Translations under genes and position numbers: made by a program
IMG/VR virus record: IMGVR_UViG_3300046525_000096
Span: 1-61,841 of that record
DNA length: 61,841 nt
Direction: 5' to 3' (one strand)
DNA from: a virus
The notes under the pieces: generated by a model
What the model saw: the letters and a program-made list of their open reading frames with translations, nothing else
What the model was told of the DNA's origin: nothing
Database searches by the model: none
Part shown: piece by piece, positions 23,540-30,347 of the stretch
Numbering within the stretch: position 1 is the stretch's first letter
Layout: each line of letters opens with the position of its first letter

Positions 23540-24154
23540 TTACGGGACGGGTCGCGCGCAGGCCTCGCACAAGGCGTCCGGGCCGGAGCCGGTGAATGGG
23601 CCGTCGGTGTCCTGGCAGCGGGAGCATCGGATCGGCTCCGCCGTCAGCTCCGGTAGAGCAACCCCGGCCAGCTGGCCGTTCCGCCAGGCCGCCATCACCG
23701 CGTCGCGGCCCGTCTTGCCGAACGCCACCCGGTGGCCGCGCGCTCGAGCCGGGGCGATGGCCACGCCGGGTACGTCGTGGATGACGCCCGTCTCCGGGTC
23801 CGGCCACCCCGTCCCACCGACCGCGGTCAGCTCGGCGAGGAGCTTCTTCTCGAACGCGGGCCGGACGCTGGTCACGAACTGCCGCTCGATCTCGGCGGCG
23901 TGGTGCTCGAGAACCCAGGCCTTGAAGGCGTCGGGATCGGTGACGCGGGCCTCGGCGCTGCCGGAGGTGAGGCTGGTCTTCGCGACCTCGGTCCCATCCG
24001 GGAGCATGATCGCGATCTGCCGGGTGCCGGTCTCGGCGGCGGCCTGGTCGAGGAGCTTCTGCACCTCGTCACGCTTCGCCTTGTACGCCACCTCGATGAC
24101 GTCGAGGAGGGTGCGAAGGTAGGCCTCCTGGGCGGCGGCGTCCTTGAGGCTCAT
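23540..24154 (-). CDS. RecT-partner protein with C-terminal zinc ribbon
   Basis: The 204-residue product has an N-terminal helix bundle (AYLRTLLDVIEVAYKAKRDEVQKLLDQA), a central alpha/beta part and a C-terminal CSRC..CEAC ribbon. Its ATG overlaps the RecT stop by four bases. Proteins at this position in actinophages are conserved and are probably recombination accessories; a nuclease motif is not visible. Confidence 0.62.
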   Translation of the reverse strand: MSLKDAAAQEAYLRTLLDVIEVAYKAKRDEVQKLLDQAAAETGTRQIAIMLPDGTEVAKTSLTSGSAEARVTDPDAFKAWVLEHHAAEIERQFVTSVRPAFEKKLLAELTAVGGTGWPDPETGVIHDVPGVAIAPARARGHRVAFGKTGRDAVMAAWRNGQLAGVALPELTAEPIRCSRCQDTDGPFTGSGPDALCEACARPVP

Positions 24155-25224
24155 GCCGCCACCCCGCCGAGGAGCTGGGTCATCTCGGTGAGCTGCTGCA
24201 GTCCGGCGTCGGCGATGGCGATGCCGTAGGACCGCTGGAACTCCTCGTCGAGGTTGTCCAGGCCCGCCTTGGCGGCGGTCGCGCGGAGCCGCTGCTCGAC
24301 CGCGGCGATGGGGTCGTCCACGATCTCGGCCTCAACGACGTCCTCGGCCGGGGCCGGTGCCGGCGCGGTGGCCTTCGCTTTGCCCACATCGGCGATCTGC
24401 GCGAGGTACTCGGGGCGGGCGCCCTCGGACTGGGCGTCCTTCCAGATCAGGCGGACGGTGGCTGCGTCGGGGGCCTTGTGCGCCTCGTGCAGGTAGTCAC
24501 GGCCAGCGGGCGTCAGGGAGTCGGGCGGCAGGTCGGCGACGGCCGCCTGTACGGTCGCGGCGGGGGTGGCCCACTGGTCAGGTTCGCCCGTCTTGACCCG
24601 GTGGAGCTGGGTGACCTCCGCCTCCATCGGCAGGCCGTCCGCGTCGACCCTGGCGCCGATCTCCTCCGGCGTGTAGATGGCGCCGTGCAGCACCTCAGGG
24701 CAAGACACGCGGACGCACTCGGCGATGGCTCGGGCTCGGAGCATGGCCCGCGGGTACTTCTCCCAGCTCTGCTTCTCGCCCTTGCTGCTGCGGGAGTAGG
24801 GGCGATTGTTGCGGATCTCGCACAGGCCTGCGGTGACGGCGTCGTCGAGTGTCCACTCGATTCGGTTCTCGAATTCGGGGTCATCGCTCCGCCAGATGCT
24901 GACGACGCACGACTCATTGGTCGGGGTGATGCGGACCTTGTGGCCGGCTTCGCGGGCCCGGGACAGCATGAGGTCTGCGGACTGAGTCGGCTTCCCCTTG
25001 ATCACGTGGATAGTCGTGATGGTGGTGACCACGTCGAGTCCGAGGGCTCGGCCGTACTCCAGGGCCCAGAGGACGGAGGCGGGCCGGTTGCGGTAGGCGT
25101 CGGGGAGGAGGGGTGTGTCGGCGAGGGACTCGCAGAACAGCCAGGCTTCGCGAGGGGTCATGGTCCCCAGGGAGAGGGCTCCACCTGCGGGATTCGGATG
25201 GGCTTTGACCAGTTCGGTACTCAT
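24151..25224 (-). CDS. recT: RecT-family single-strand annealing protein
   Basis: From ATG 25224, with GAGGA, the 357-residue protein has the RecT core. The family-typical segments are ALEYGRALGLDVVTTITTIHVIKGKPTQSADLML (about 55-90), WTLDDAVTAGLC and WEKYPRAMLRARAIAECVR (about 155-175). The C-terminal third is an Ala/Pro-rich linker and a helical domain. RecT anneals homologous single strands and promotes phage recombination. No RecE-type exonuclease is adjacent, so it may use a host enzyme. Confidence 0.88.
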   Translation of the reverse strand: MSTELVKAHPNPAGGALSLGTMTPREAWLFCESLADTPLLPDAYRNRPASVLWALEYGRALGLDVVTTITTIHVIKGKPTQSADLMLSRAREAGHKVRITPTNESCVVSIWRSDDPEFENRIEWTLDDAVTAGLCEIRNNRPYSRSSKGEKQSWEKYPRAMLRARAIAECVRVSCPEVLHGAIYTPEEIGARVDADGLPMEAEVTQLHRVKTGEPDQWATPAATVQAAVADLPPDSLTPAGRDYLHEAHKAPDAATVRLIWKDAQSEGARPEYLAQIADVGKAKATAPAPAPAEDVVEAEIVDDPIAAVEQRLRATAAKAGLDNLDEEFQRSYGIAIADAGLQQLTEMTQLLGGVAA

Positions 25225-25255
25225 CGTGATCCTCATCGAGGGTGTGCGGTGCCGT

Positions 25256-25280
25256 CGGGCGGGCGGTGGTCGCCCGCCCG
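25256..25280 (-). terminator. Perfect 10-bp hairpin upstream of recT
   Basis: CGGGCGGGCG and CGCCCGCCCG flank GTGGT. It lies between the recT start and the stop of the next gene upstream, so leftward transcripts must read through it; a natural control point for recT expression. Confidence 0.5.
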
Positions 25281-25339
25281 GGGCTGTTGTGGTTGGTGCG
25301 CCGGGGCCGCGGTCCGTGGGATGCGTGGCCCCGACGGGT

Positions 25340-25549
25340 TCAGAGGGCCTGCGCCAGGCGGGCCAGTCGGTGCGATACGTCCTCGCGGGGGCAGACCGTG
25401 CCGGTGTCCGTCGTGGTCCAGCCCGCCGCGTCGGCCTGCTCGTCGGCCTCGGCCTGCGTGGCGTACAGGGCCACGTGGTCCCCGTTCTCCAGCGACCTCA
25501 GGCAGATGTCGCAGTCGACGACGAACGATGTGACGGGGCGGTAGCTCAT
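25340..25549 (-). CDS. Small protein with CDIC motif
   Basis: From ATG 25549 the 69-residue product is MSYRPVTSFVVDCDICLRSL.. with strands and a helix, resembling short FxLD/zinc-type phage proteins. Overlaps the upstream gene by four bases. Confidence 0.58.
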   Translation of the reverse strand: MSYRPVTSFVVDCDICLRSLENGDHVALYATQAEADEQADAAGWTTTDTGTVCPREDVSHRLARLAQAL

Positions 25550-25935
25550 CGCGCCCACCCCGGTACGTGCGTCGGGCTGGTGCCGGCGAGGGGCGAGAGG
25601 TGCAGCGGCAGGACCGGGATCGGCTGTGTCTCCGCGACTGCGGGGTGGGCGGCAAGGCTGCCGACCTTGCGGGTGTTGGCGAGCTGCGACCGGAGTGCGG
25701 TTACCTCGACCTCGAGGGCGTCCGCGTGCTGCGTGGTCTCGGCGAGCTGGGCTGTGACCTCGCCCAGCTGGCTGACCTTCGCGTTCGCGGCATCCCGGGC
25801 GGCGTGTGCCTGGTCGAGCTGGTCGCGCATCAGGCCGAGGCCGGCGTGCGCCTTGGCCAGCAGGTGACGGAGCCGGTGCACCTCGTCGACCGCGCGGTGC
25901 AGACCCGACGGGCGGGCTATGTCGAGGAGGCTCAC
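25546..25935 (-). CDS. Coiled-coil protein
   Basis: The 129-residue product is one long heptad-rich helix (LRHLLAKAHAGLGLMRDQLDQAHAARDAANAKVSQLGEVTAQLAE.., residues 20-95) followed by a proline-rich tail. Likely a homo-oligomeric scaffold or regulator. No homologue recognised. Confidence 0.58.
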   Translation of the reverse strand: MSLLDIARPSGLHRAVDEVHRLRHLLAKAHAGLGLMRDQLDQAHAARDAANAKVSQLGEVTAQLAETTQHADALEVEVTALRSQLANTRKVGSLAAHPAVAETQPIPVLPLHLSPLAGTSPTHVPGWAR

Positions 25936-26252
25936 GCCGGGACCGCCTTCTCGTCGAAGCTGAGGCTGTCGAGGAGCCCGTTCAACTGCCGGGTGCGTTC
26001 GGCGAGCCGCTCGTCCAGCTCGGCGCGAAGTTGGTCGACCGAGGCGAACAGCTGACGGATGTTGTCCGGGGCGTCGGCGATCTCCATGGCCAGGTTGCCC
26101 GCCCAGTCCGGCAGCGTCGCCAGGACGGTCCCCTGGTGGGTGACCTCCCAGACGTCGACCCCGTCGACCGTGTTCTCGCGGATGTGCCAGGTGCCGCCGT
26201 AGGTGGTGTCGGCCATCTCGCGGCGGACGATCGCCTCACGCTTCGGACTCAT
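25932..26252 (-). CDS. Small protein with C-terminal coiled coil
   Basis: From ATG 26252 (an ATG at 26264 would add four residues) the 106-residue product has a beta-rich N-terminus (GGTWHIRENTVDGVDVWEVTHQGTVLATLPDW) and a helix (IRQLFASVDQLRAELDERLAERTRQL). It is coupled to the following gene by a four-base overlap. Confidence 0.56.
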   Translation of the reverse strand: MSPKREAIVRREMADTTYGGTWHIRENTVDGVDVWEVTHQGTVLATLPDWAGNLAMEIADAPDNIRQLFASVDQLRAELDERLAERTRQLNGLLDSLSFDEKAVPA

Positions 26253-26256
26253 CGGC

Positions 26257-26712
26257 TCATGCATCGGAGGCACCTGCCTCAGCATCGAACTGGAGGCCGA
26301 CCTGATAGATCTCCCAGTCGTCCGGCCCATAGGCATACGGCTCCCAGCCGCCCTTGAAGAATCGCCAACCGAGCGCTGTGAGCTCGCCATCTTCGGGATG
26401 TTTGGTGATGGAGTCGCAGCGGAACGCCCAGTCGTCGCCGTCGCGGTAGGTCTGACCCGGCTGGTAGAAGCCGGGCCCAGCGTTCGCCGCTCGGCCATCG
26501 AGGGGCATTCCGGCGGCCGGGCTGTGAGGTACCGCGCCCACGACCGACCACTCGGCGACCCGGTGGTCGGACTCGTAGCCCGTCGAACCCCACTGGTCGG
26601 TGACTGCCCAACGGGCCGGGTGCGGAGGGGAAGGCCATAGCACCGCGAGGCTCAAGCAGGACGGGGAGAGGCGGACCGAACCGATGAGGTCCGGCAGTTT
26701 GGTGTCAGCCAC
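26257..26712 (-). CDS. Phage-type protein, unknown
   Basis: The 151-residue product is rich in Trp, Gly and Asp, with AFRCDSITKHPEDGELTALGWRFFKGGWEPYAYGPDDWEIYQVGL. It looks like a compact beta domain. Part of the coupled small-gene string; role unknown. Confidence 0.56.
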   Translation of the reverse strand: MADTKLPDLIGSVRLSPSCLSLAVLWPSPPHPARWAVTDQWGSTGYESDHRVAEWSVVGAVPHSPAAGMPLDGRAANAGPGFYQPGQTYRDGDDWAFRCDSITKHPEDGELTALGWRFFKGGWEPYAYGPDDWEIYQVGLQFDAEAGASDA

Positions 26713-26920
26713 GGTGGCCTCCGGTCTGGATGTGGTGGCCGAGCCCGATCAGCCCGGCGGATGCGGTGGCCAGCCCCAGGGCCGCGAGGATCACGGCCCG
26801 CTGGTCGGCGTCCTGGACCCGCCGCACGATGTACGCGACAGCCGAACGCTCCTCGTCCTCGCTGTTCCCGGGCAGGGACACCAGCGGCGCCTCGTCGTGC
26901 GGGCCGGGGTCGATGCCCAT
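26705..26920 (-). CDS. Small helical membrane-associated protein
   Basis: From ATG 26920, in a TGATG overlap with the upstream stop, the 71-residue product has AVAYIVRRVQDADQRAVILAALGLATASAGLIGLG, an amphipathic helix leading into a hydrophobic one. The stop overlaps the next gene by eight bases. Confidence 0.52.
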   Translation of the reverse strand: MGIDPGPHDEAPLVSLPGNSEDEERSAVAYIVRRVQDADQRAVILAALGLATASAGLIGLGHHIQTGGHRG

Positions 26921-27111
26921 CACAGGCCTCCGATCCGGGAGCCGAACGACTCGACGTCCTCGACGTAGCCAGCGGCCACCGAGTCCGCGAAATCCGGGTC
27001 GGGCTCGCGGGCCACCAGACCCAGGCCCCGAAGCAGAGCCGGCGCCACCAGCACGGGCGGCAGATCCGACAGGAGCACCGACGTCACCGCCTCGGTACGG
27101 CGGGCGCTCAC
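26920..27111 (-). CDS. Tiny coupled early protein, VSA-type start
   Basis: GTG 27111 overlaps the upstream stop. The 63-residue product, VSARRTEAVTSVLLSDLPPV.., has a leucine-rich helix and an acidic end. It is one of six genes in this window that open with (M/V)SA(P/R). Confidence 0.5.
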   Translation of the reverse strand: MSARRTEAVTSVLLSDLPPVLVAPALLRGLGLVAREPDPDFADSVAAGYVEDVESFGSRIGGL

Positions 27112-27290
27112 GACGCCACCGCCTTCACGAGACGGTCCCAGTACGCCTGCCGCTGGATCCGGCACGCGTCGCACGAGCAGCCGACCTTGTGCCAGCGCGC
27201 AGTCGTCGCCCGCTCGGCCGCCAGACGCTTGATCAGCGAGGCCTCAGCAGCCGGACTCAACCGGCGCATCCCCTCCGAAGGCAACGTCAT
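27108..27290 (-). CDS. Tiny protein with CSCDAC motif
   Basis: From ATG 27290 the 60-residue product is helical with HKVGCSCDACRIQRQAYWDRL, a short zinc-knuckle-like element in a basic context that could touch DNA or RNA. Four-base overlaps on both sides. Confidence 0.54.
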   Translation of the reverse strand: MTLPSEGMRRLSPAAEASLIKRLAAERATTARWHKVGCSCDACRIQRQAYWDRLVKAVAS

Positions 27291-27472
27291 GACGCGATCT
27301 CCCAGTTCGTGACCTTCATGCGGGCGAGGTGCAGATCGAGCCGGTACTGAACCCAGACGGCCGGCGACCACAGCCCCTGCGGACCGAAGCACTGCGCGTA
27401 CCAGCGGTCCTCCTCCGCGAACGCGTCCTGCAGCAGGTCTTCCAGCGGACGCGGCTCCGTCGGGGCGCTCAC
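27287..27472 (-). CDS. Tiny coupled early protein, MSAP-type start
   Basis: GTG 27472 opens VSAPTEPRPLEDLLQDAFAE.., a 61-residue acidic then tryptophan-rich product (WYAQCFGPQGLWSPAVWVQYRLDLHLARM). GTGA overlaps on both sides. Unknown; the aromatic face suggests a protein partner. Confidence 0.52.
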   Translation of the reverse strand: MSAPTEPRPLEDLLQDAFAEEDRWYAQCFGPQGLWSPAVWVQYRLDLHLARMKVTNWEIAS

Positions 27473-27642
27473 GCCGCACCACCCAGCAGGCTGATCAGCC
27501 GGGCACGTGCCTCGTCGTCGAGGAGCAGCGCCACCGGACTCTCGTCCTCAGCCACGCAGCACACGAGGAGTTCGGTCTCTCCGCACAACCGATCGGGCTC
27601 AACCGAGCAGTCGATCCGGCGGACGATAATCGGGGCACTCAC
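27469..27642 (-). CDS. Tiny coupled early protein, VSAP-type start
   Basis: GTG 27642 opens VSAPIIVRRIDCSVEPDRLC.. (57 residues), strand-rich with three or four cysteines. GTGA overlap upstream. Unknown role. Confidence 0.5.
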   Translation of the reverse strand: MSAPIIVRRIDCSVEPDRLCGETELLVCCVAEDESPVALLLDDEARARLISLLGGAA

Positions 27643-27836
27643 GACGCGCCTCCAAAGTTCAGGTACGTGCCGTAGACGGCGCCGGGGAACGGAAGCGAGT
27701 CGGCGTCGAGGTCGAGGAGCTGGTGCCGCTGCTCGGCCAGCTCGCCGGCACGGAATCGGGCGGTGGCCTGACGCTTCAGGGCGAGCATCTGCAGGTCGGC
27801 GTCCAGGCGGGCGATCTGCGGCAGCGGCGCGCTCAT
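27639..27836 (-). CDS. Tiny coupled early protein, MSAP-type start
   Basis: The 65-residue product MSAPLPQIARLDADLQMLAL.. is a helical hairpin followed by a GAVYGTYLNFG turn. Overlaps both neighbours by four bases. Confidence 0.52.
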   Translation of the reverse strand: MSAPLPQIARLDADLQMLALKRQATARFRAGELAEQRHQLLDLDADSLPFPGAVYGTYLNFGGAS

Positions 27837-28084
27837 CGGACCGCCCCCCAGGTGTGCAGGGCGGTACCGGCCGGGCCGGACACCAGGACGTCACCGGGCT
27901 GGAAGTGCCGCTCGGCCACGGCACGGTCCTGCGAGACGCTGTCAGCGAGCGTCAGCCAGGACGGCCGGCCGTCCCAGCTGTCGATCGGCGTCCGCACCGC
28001 GTACTCGACCGCGACGGGCAGCGGCACAGGCGACAGCAGTAGGGCCGCGAACAGCAGGGCGGGGTCGATCGTCGGCGCGCTCAT
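27833..28084 (-). CDS. Small coupled early protein, MSAP-type start
   Basis: From ATG 28084 the 83-residue product starts MSAPTIDPALLFAALLLSPV.., with a hydrophobic N-terminal helix and a strand-rich end. Overlaps of four bases on each side. Unknown role. Confidence 0.54.
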   Translation of the reverse strand: MSAPTIDPALLFAALLLSPVPLPVAVEYAVRTPIDSWDGRPSWLTLADSVSQDRAVAERHFQPGDVLVSGPAGTALHTWGAVR

Positions 28085-28440
28085 CGGGCACCTCCGCAGG
28101 TGCAGCGAGCGGTGACGCCACCGACGTAGCCGCAGGAGTCTTGGTGGCCGCCGTTCGGGATCCACGGTTCCGGGTCGGCCATCCGGCGCAGCATCCGCGC
28201 GGCCCAGGAGGCGCCACCCCGGACCTCGGCGGGGAAGGCGAGCTTGCCTGCGTCCACGGCGTCGGCGGCCTCGGCCAGAATCTCGACGCGCTTCAGGGCG
28301 TCGTACCGGGCGAGCAGTTCCTCGGGCGACTCGTCGACGATCGAAGCGTCCTCGGCCATCCGGAGACCGGCGAGGATGTCGGCGCGGGTCGCGTCGACGG
28401 GGTTGGTGGGAGCCGGATCACCGGCGATGATGTCGTTCAC
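28081..28440 (-). CDS. Helical protein with C-terminal cysteine cluster
   Basis: GTG 28440 follows GGAGAAGAGG. The 119-residue product has helices (ADILAGLRMAEDA, EELLARYDALKRVEILAEAADAV) and ends in CGYVGGVTARCTCGG, a compact zinc-like site. It starts the leftward chain of coupled early genes. Confidence 0.58.
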   Translation of the reverse strand: MNDIIAGDPAPTNPVDATRADILAGLRMAEDASIVDESPEELLARYDALKRVEILAEAADAVDAGKLAFPAEVRGGASWAARMLRRMADPEPWIPNGGHQDSCGYVGGVTARCTCGGAR

Positions 28441-28547
28441 GGGTCCTCTTCTCCTTGCATGGATGCGTGCAGGTGAGGGTGGATCGGGAGGCCCTCGGCC
28501 GGCCGGGGACCGGGAAGAAACCGGCGGTCGGGGCCGAACAGCCGCAG

Positions 28548-28814
28548 CTAGGCGGCCTTGCGCTCGACGGGGGCGTTCGACGCGTCGAGGTCGGGGTTGA
28601 AGCTCCGGTCGGCCATCTTCTTTTTGGCCTCGTGTGCCAGCACTCCGTCGAGGGGGAAGAGCAGGCCCCTTCCCTGCCTGAAGCCGGGCGGGAAGTCCCG
28701 GTCAGCCTTAGAGCGGGCGGTGTAGAGCGCGTTGAGGGTCATGTGCCACCTCTTCGCCAACTGCTTCGCCGAGAGGTACATCGGCACGGCCTCAGCCGTC
28801 GCGGTCTCGTTCAT
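28548..28814 (-). CDS. Excisionase/AlpA-like HTH protein
   Basis: From ATG 28814 the 88-residue product has MYLSAKQLAKRWHMTLNALYTARSKADRDFPPGFRQGRGLLFPLDGVLAHE, the winged-helix pattern of Xis/AlpA proteins with the F/Y-x-GR-x-LLF wing. It probably directs excision with the integrase or switches on early genes. It overlaps the XRE repressor gene by 23 bases. Confidence 0.75.
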   Translation of the reverse strand: MNETATAEAVPMYLSAKQLAKRWHMTLNALYTARSKADRDFPPGFRQGRGLLFPLDGVLAHEAKKKMADRSFNPDLDASNAPVERKAA

Positions 28815-29040
28815 CACTTCCCTCGTTCTCGTAGGTGATCGCGGCGATGGCGGCTCGGGCGCTGCGTTCGTCTTGTAGCCGAAGCGCTATCCGTCTGAGC
28901 AGGTCAGGGCCGGGGTTGCCTTGTCCTCGTTCGATCCGTGAGAGCCACCCTGGAGAGATGCCGATCAGCTGGGCGAAGCCCGTCAAGCTGAAGCCGCTCT
29001 CTTCCCGCTGGCTGCGGATCCGGTTTCGTCCCGCTTGCAC
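28792..29040 (-). CDS. XRE-family repressor (leftward, Cro-like position)
   Basis: The 82-residue product has the HTH REESGFSLTGFAQLIGISPGWLSRIERGQGNPGPDLLRRIA (residues 12-52). GTG 29040 has no ribosome site; TAATCT lies 6 bases upstream, so the transcript may be leaderless. It is divergent from a second XRE gene across repeated operator-like sites, as in a CI/Cro switch. Confidence 0.78.
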   Translation of the reverse strand: MQAGRNRIRSQREESGFSLTGFAQLIGISPGWLSRIERGQGNPGPDLLRRIALRLQDERSARAAIAAITYENEGSDERDRDG

Positions 29041-29207
29041 ATCGCAAGATTAGGCAAGTTTCGGCAGGCAAGTCAAGGCATGGGTGAGCAAGATTAGGCA
29101 AGATTGCGTTGATGCAGGTCAGCGGCCTGAAGCTGCCTGTCACTAGGTGCCGGATCTTGCTAGCTTGTTGCCTAGCGTTGCTTGTCGTTGCGTGGAGACT
29201 GGAGACC
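29041..29207. promoter_or_regulatory. Operator region of the lysogeny switch
   Basis: The gap between the two XRE genes has two identical 15-bp sites, GCAAGATTAGGCAAG, at 29044-29058 and 29088-29102 (44 bp apart), a related GGCAGGCAAGTC between them, and inverted relatives CTTGCTAGCTTGTTGCCTAG and GTTGCTTG at 29157-29184. Leftward and rightward promoters must both pass through these sites, so they are the likely repressor operators. Confidence 0.65.
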
Positions 29208-29756
29208 ATGAACCGCGACCCAGAAGCGTGGAAGAGGCTCGGCCGCTTGTTCCGCAACGCGCGAGAGATCGAAGGACTCACGCGCGCAGAGTTCGCTCTC
29301 AAGGCCAGCGTCTCGGAGAAGGCCGTCTATAACGCCGAGAAGGGCGACGTCCCCAGCAGGCATCAGCCACCCACCCTCGTGAAGATCTCCGTCGGGCACG
29401 GCTGGCGACCGGAGAGTATCCAGCAGATCCTTGACGGCGGAGACCCCATTCCCATCGAGGAGGGCGGCGCATCGTCGCAGGCCAGTTCACTCGCGACAGG
29501 AACCCCCGCTCAGGTGCTCGAGCTCGTCCCGCGCGTCTACGAGTTCGGGCGGCTCTGTAGCTCCCTCGGAGCAAAAGCAGCCGCTCGCGACGAGTTCGAT
29601 GCCGCCGTGCAGCACCTGCTGGAGTCGGTTTCCGTCGGCGCCGCCAAGCAGAGCGGCTTCTCTTTGGCCGCCTACCGACCTCACGCACTAGGTGAAGGCG
29701 TGCCCGCAGACGACGCGGACGCCATTCTCCGCGCCATGGAGCAAGACGGGCACTGA
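29208..29756 (+). CDS. XRE-family repressor (rightward, CI-like position)
   Basis: From ATG 29208, with GGAG, the 182-residue product has an HTH (RLGRLFRNAREIEGLTRAEFALKASVSEKAVYNAEKG, about 8-45) and a helical C-terminal region that may dimerise. It precedes an ImmA-like protease and the integrase on the same strand, the usual order of an immunity cassette. Longer upstream starts exist but would overrun the operators. Confidence 0.77.
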   Translation: MNRDPEAWKRLGRLFRNAREIEGLTRAEFALKASVSEKAVYNAEKGDVPSRHQPPTLVKISVGHGWRPESIQQILDGGDPIPIEEGGASSQASSLATGTPAQVLELVPRVYEFGRLCSSLGAKAAARDEFDAAVQHLLESVSVGAAKQSGFSLAAYRPHALGEGVPADDADAILRAMEQDGH

Positions 29757-29832
29757 GTGACAGCGCGAGCGGCCTGATAGGTGACGGCCCGTCACCACGG
29801 GCCGCAAGTCCCGACACGCCCGTAACTTTCGG

Positions 29833-29864
29833 ACCGTTTACTTTCCACGCAGTAGTCAAACGGT
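29833..29864. promoter_or_regulatory. Inverted repeat upstream of the ImmA-like gene
   Basis: ACCGTTT and AAACGGT are inverted across 18 bases, followed by TGTACAA, a possible -10. Just before it, GTGACGGCCCGTCAC and GGCCCG-CGGGCC overlap as alternative hairpins at 29781-29803. This may be a promoter/operator for the protease-integrase pair. Confidence 0.45.
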
Positions 29865-29918
29865 GTACAAAGAGTTTCCAACAGCGCCTGCCACGCGGTT
29901 TACGGACGTGGGGGTCGT

Positions 29919-30347
29919 ATGTCCTATTCGCCGTTGGCAGTGCTCGATGATCTGCGCATACCTGTCGTGCGCGTGCATCTTCGGGACACCTGGGGTGCAT
30001 GGTCGCCCCTGCATCGGAAGATCGTCGTTGCGGCCGGGCTCTCTGCGGCACAAGAACTATGCGTCTTGGCGCACGAGGTCGAGCATGCCCTGGCTGACGA
30101 TCTCGGATGCGGGGTCGGCCTTGAAGCGGCTCACCCGCTCAGCCTTCCCCAAGAGCGTCGCGCGGACCTGCTGGCCGCTCGTAAGCTCATTGCCATCTCG
30201 GATCTCGCAGCTGTCGCCCAGTGGGCCGACGACGTGCGCACTGCCGCAGACGAGCTCGGTGTGACCGAACGTATGCTGCGGGTCCGGCTTCACGACCTCA
30301 ACGGAGAGGGGTGGCCGTGGCCGGCTACATCGAAGACCGCTGGCTGA
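29919..30347 (+). CDS. ImmA/IrrE-type metallopeptidase
   Basis: The 142-residue product has H52-E53-V-E-H56 (VLAHEVEHAL), the zinc site of ImmA/IrrE proteases, and a downstream ERRADLLAARKLI that matches the family's third-ligand helix. In integrative elements ImmA cleaves the XRE repressor to induce excision. It follows the CI-like gene and its end overlaps the integrase start, linking repressor destruction to integrase synthesis. Confidence 0.82.
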   Translation: MSYSPLAVLDDLRIPVVRVHLRDTWGAWSPLHRKIVVAAGLSAAQELCVLAHEVEHALADDLGCGVGLEAAHPLSLPQERRADLLAARKLIAISDLAAVAQWADDVRTAADELGVTERMLRVRLHDLNGEGWPWPATSKTAG

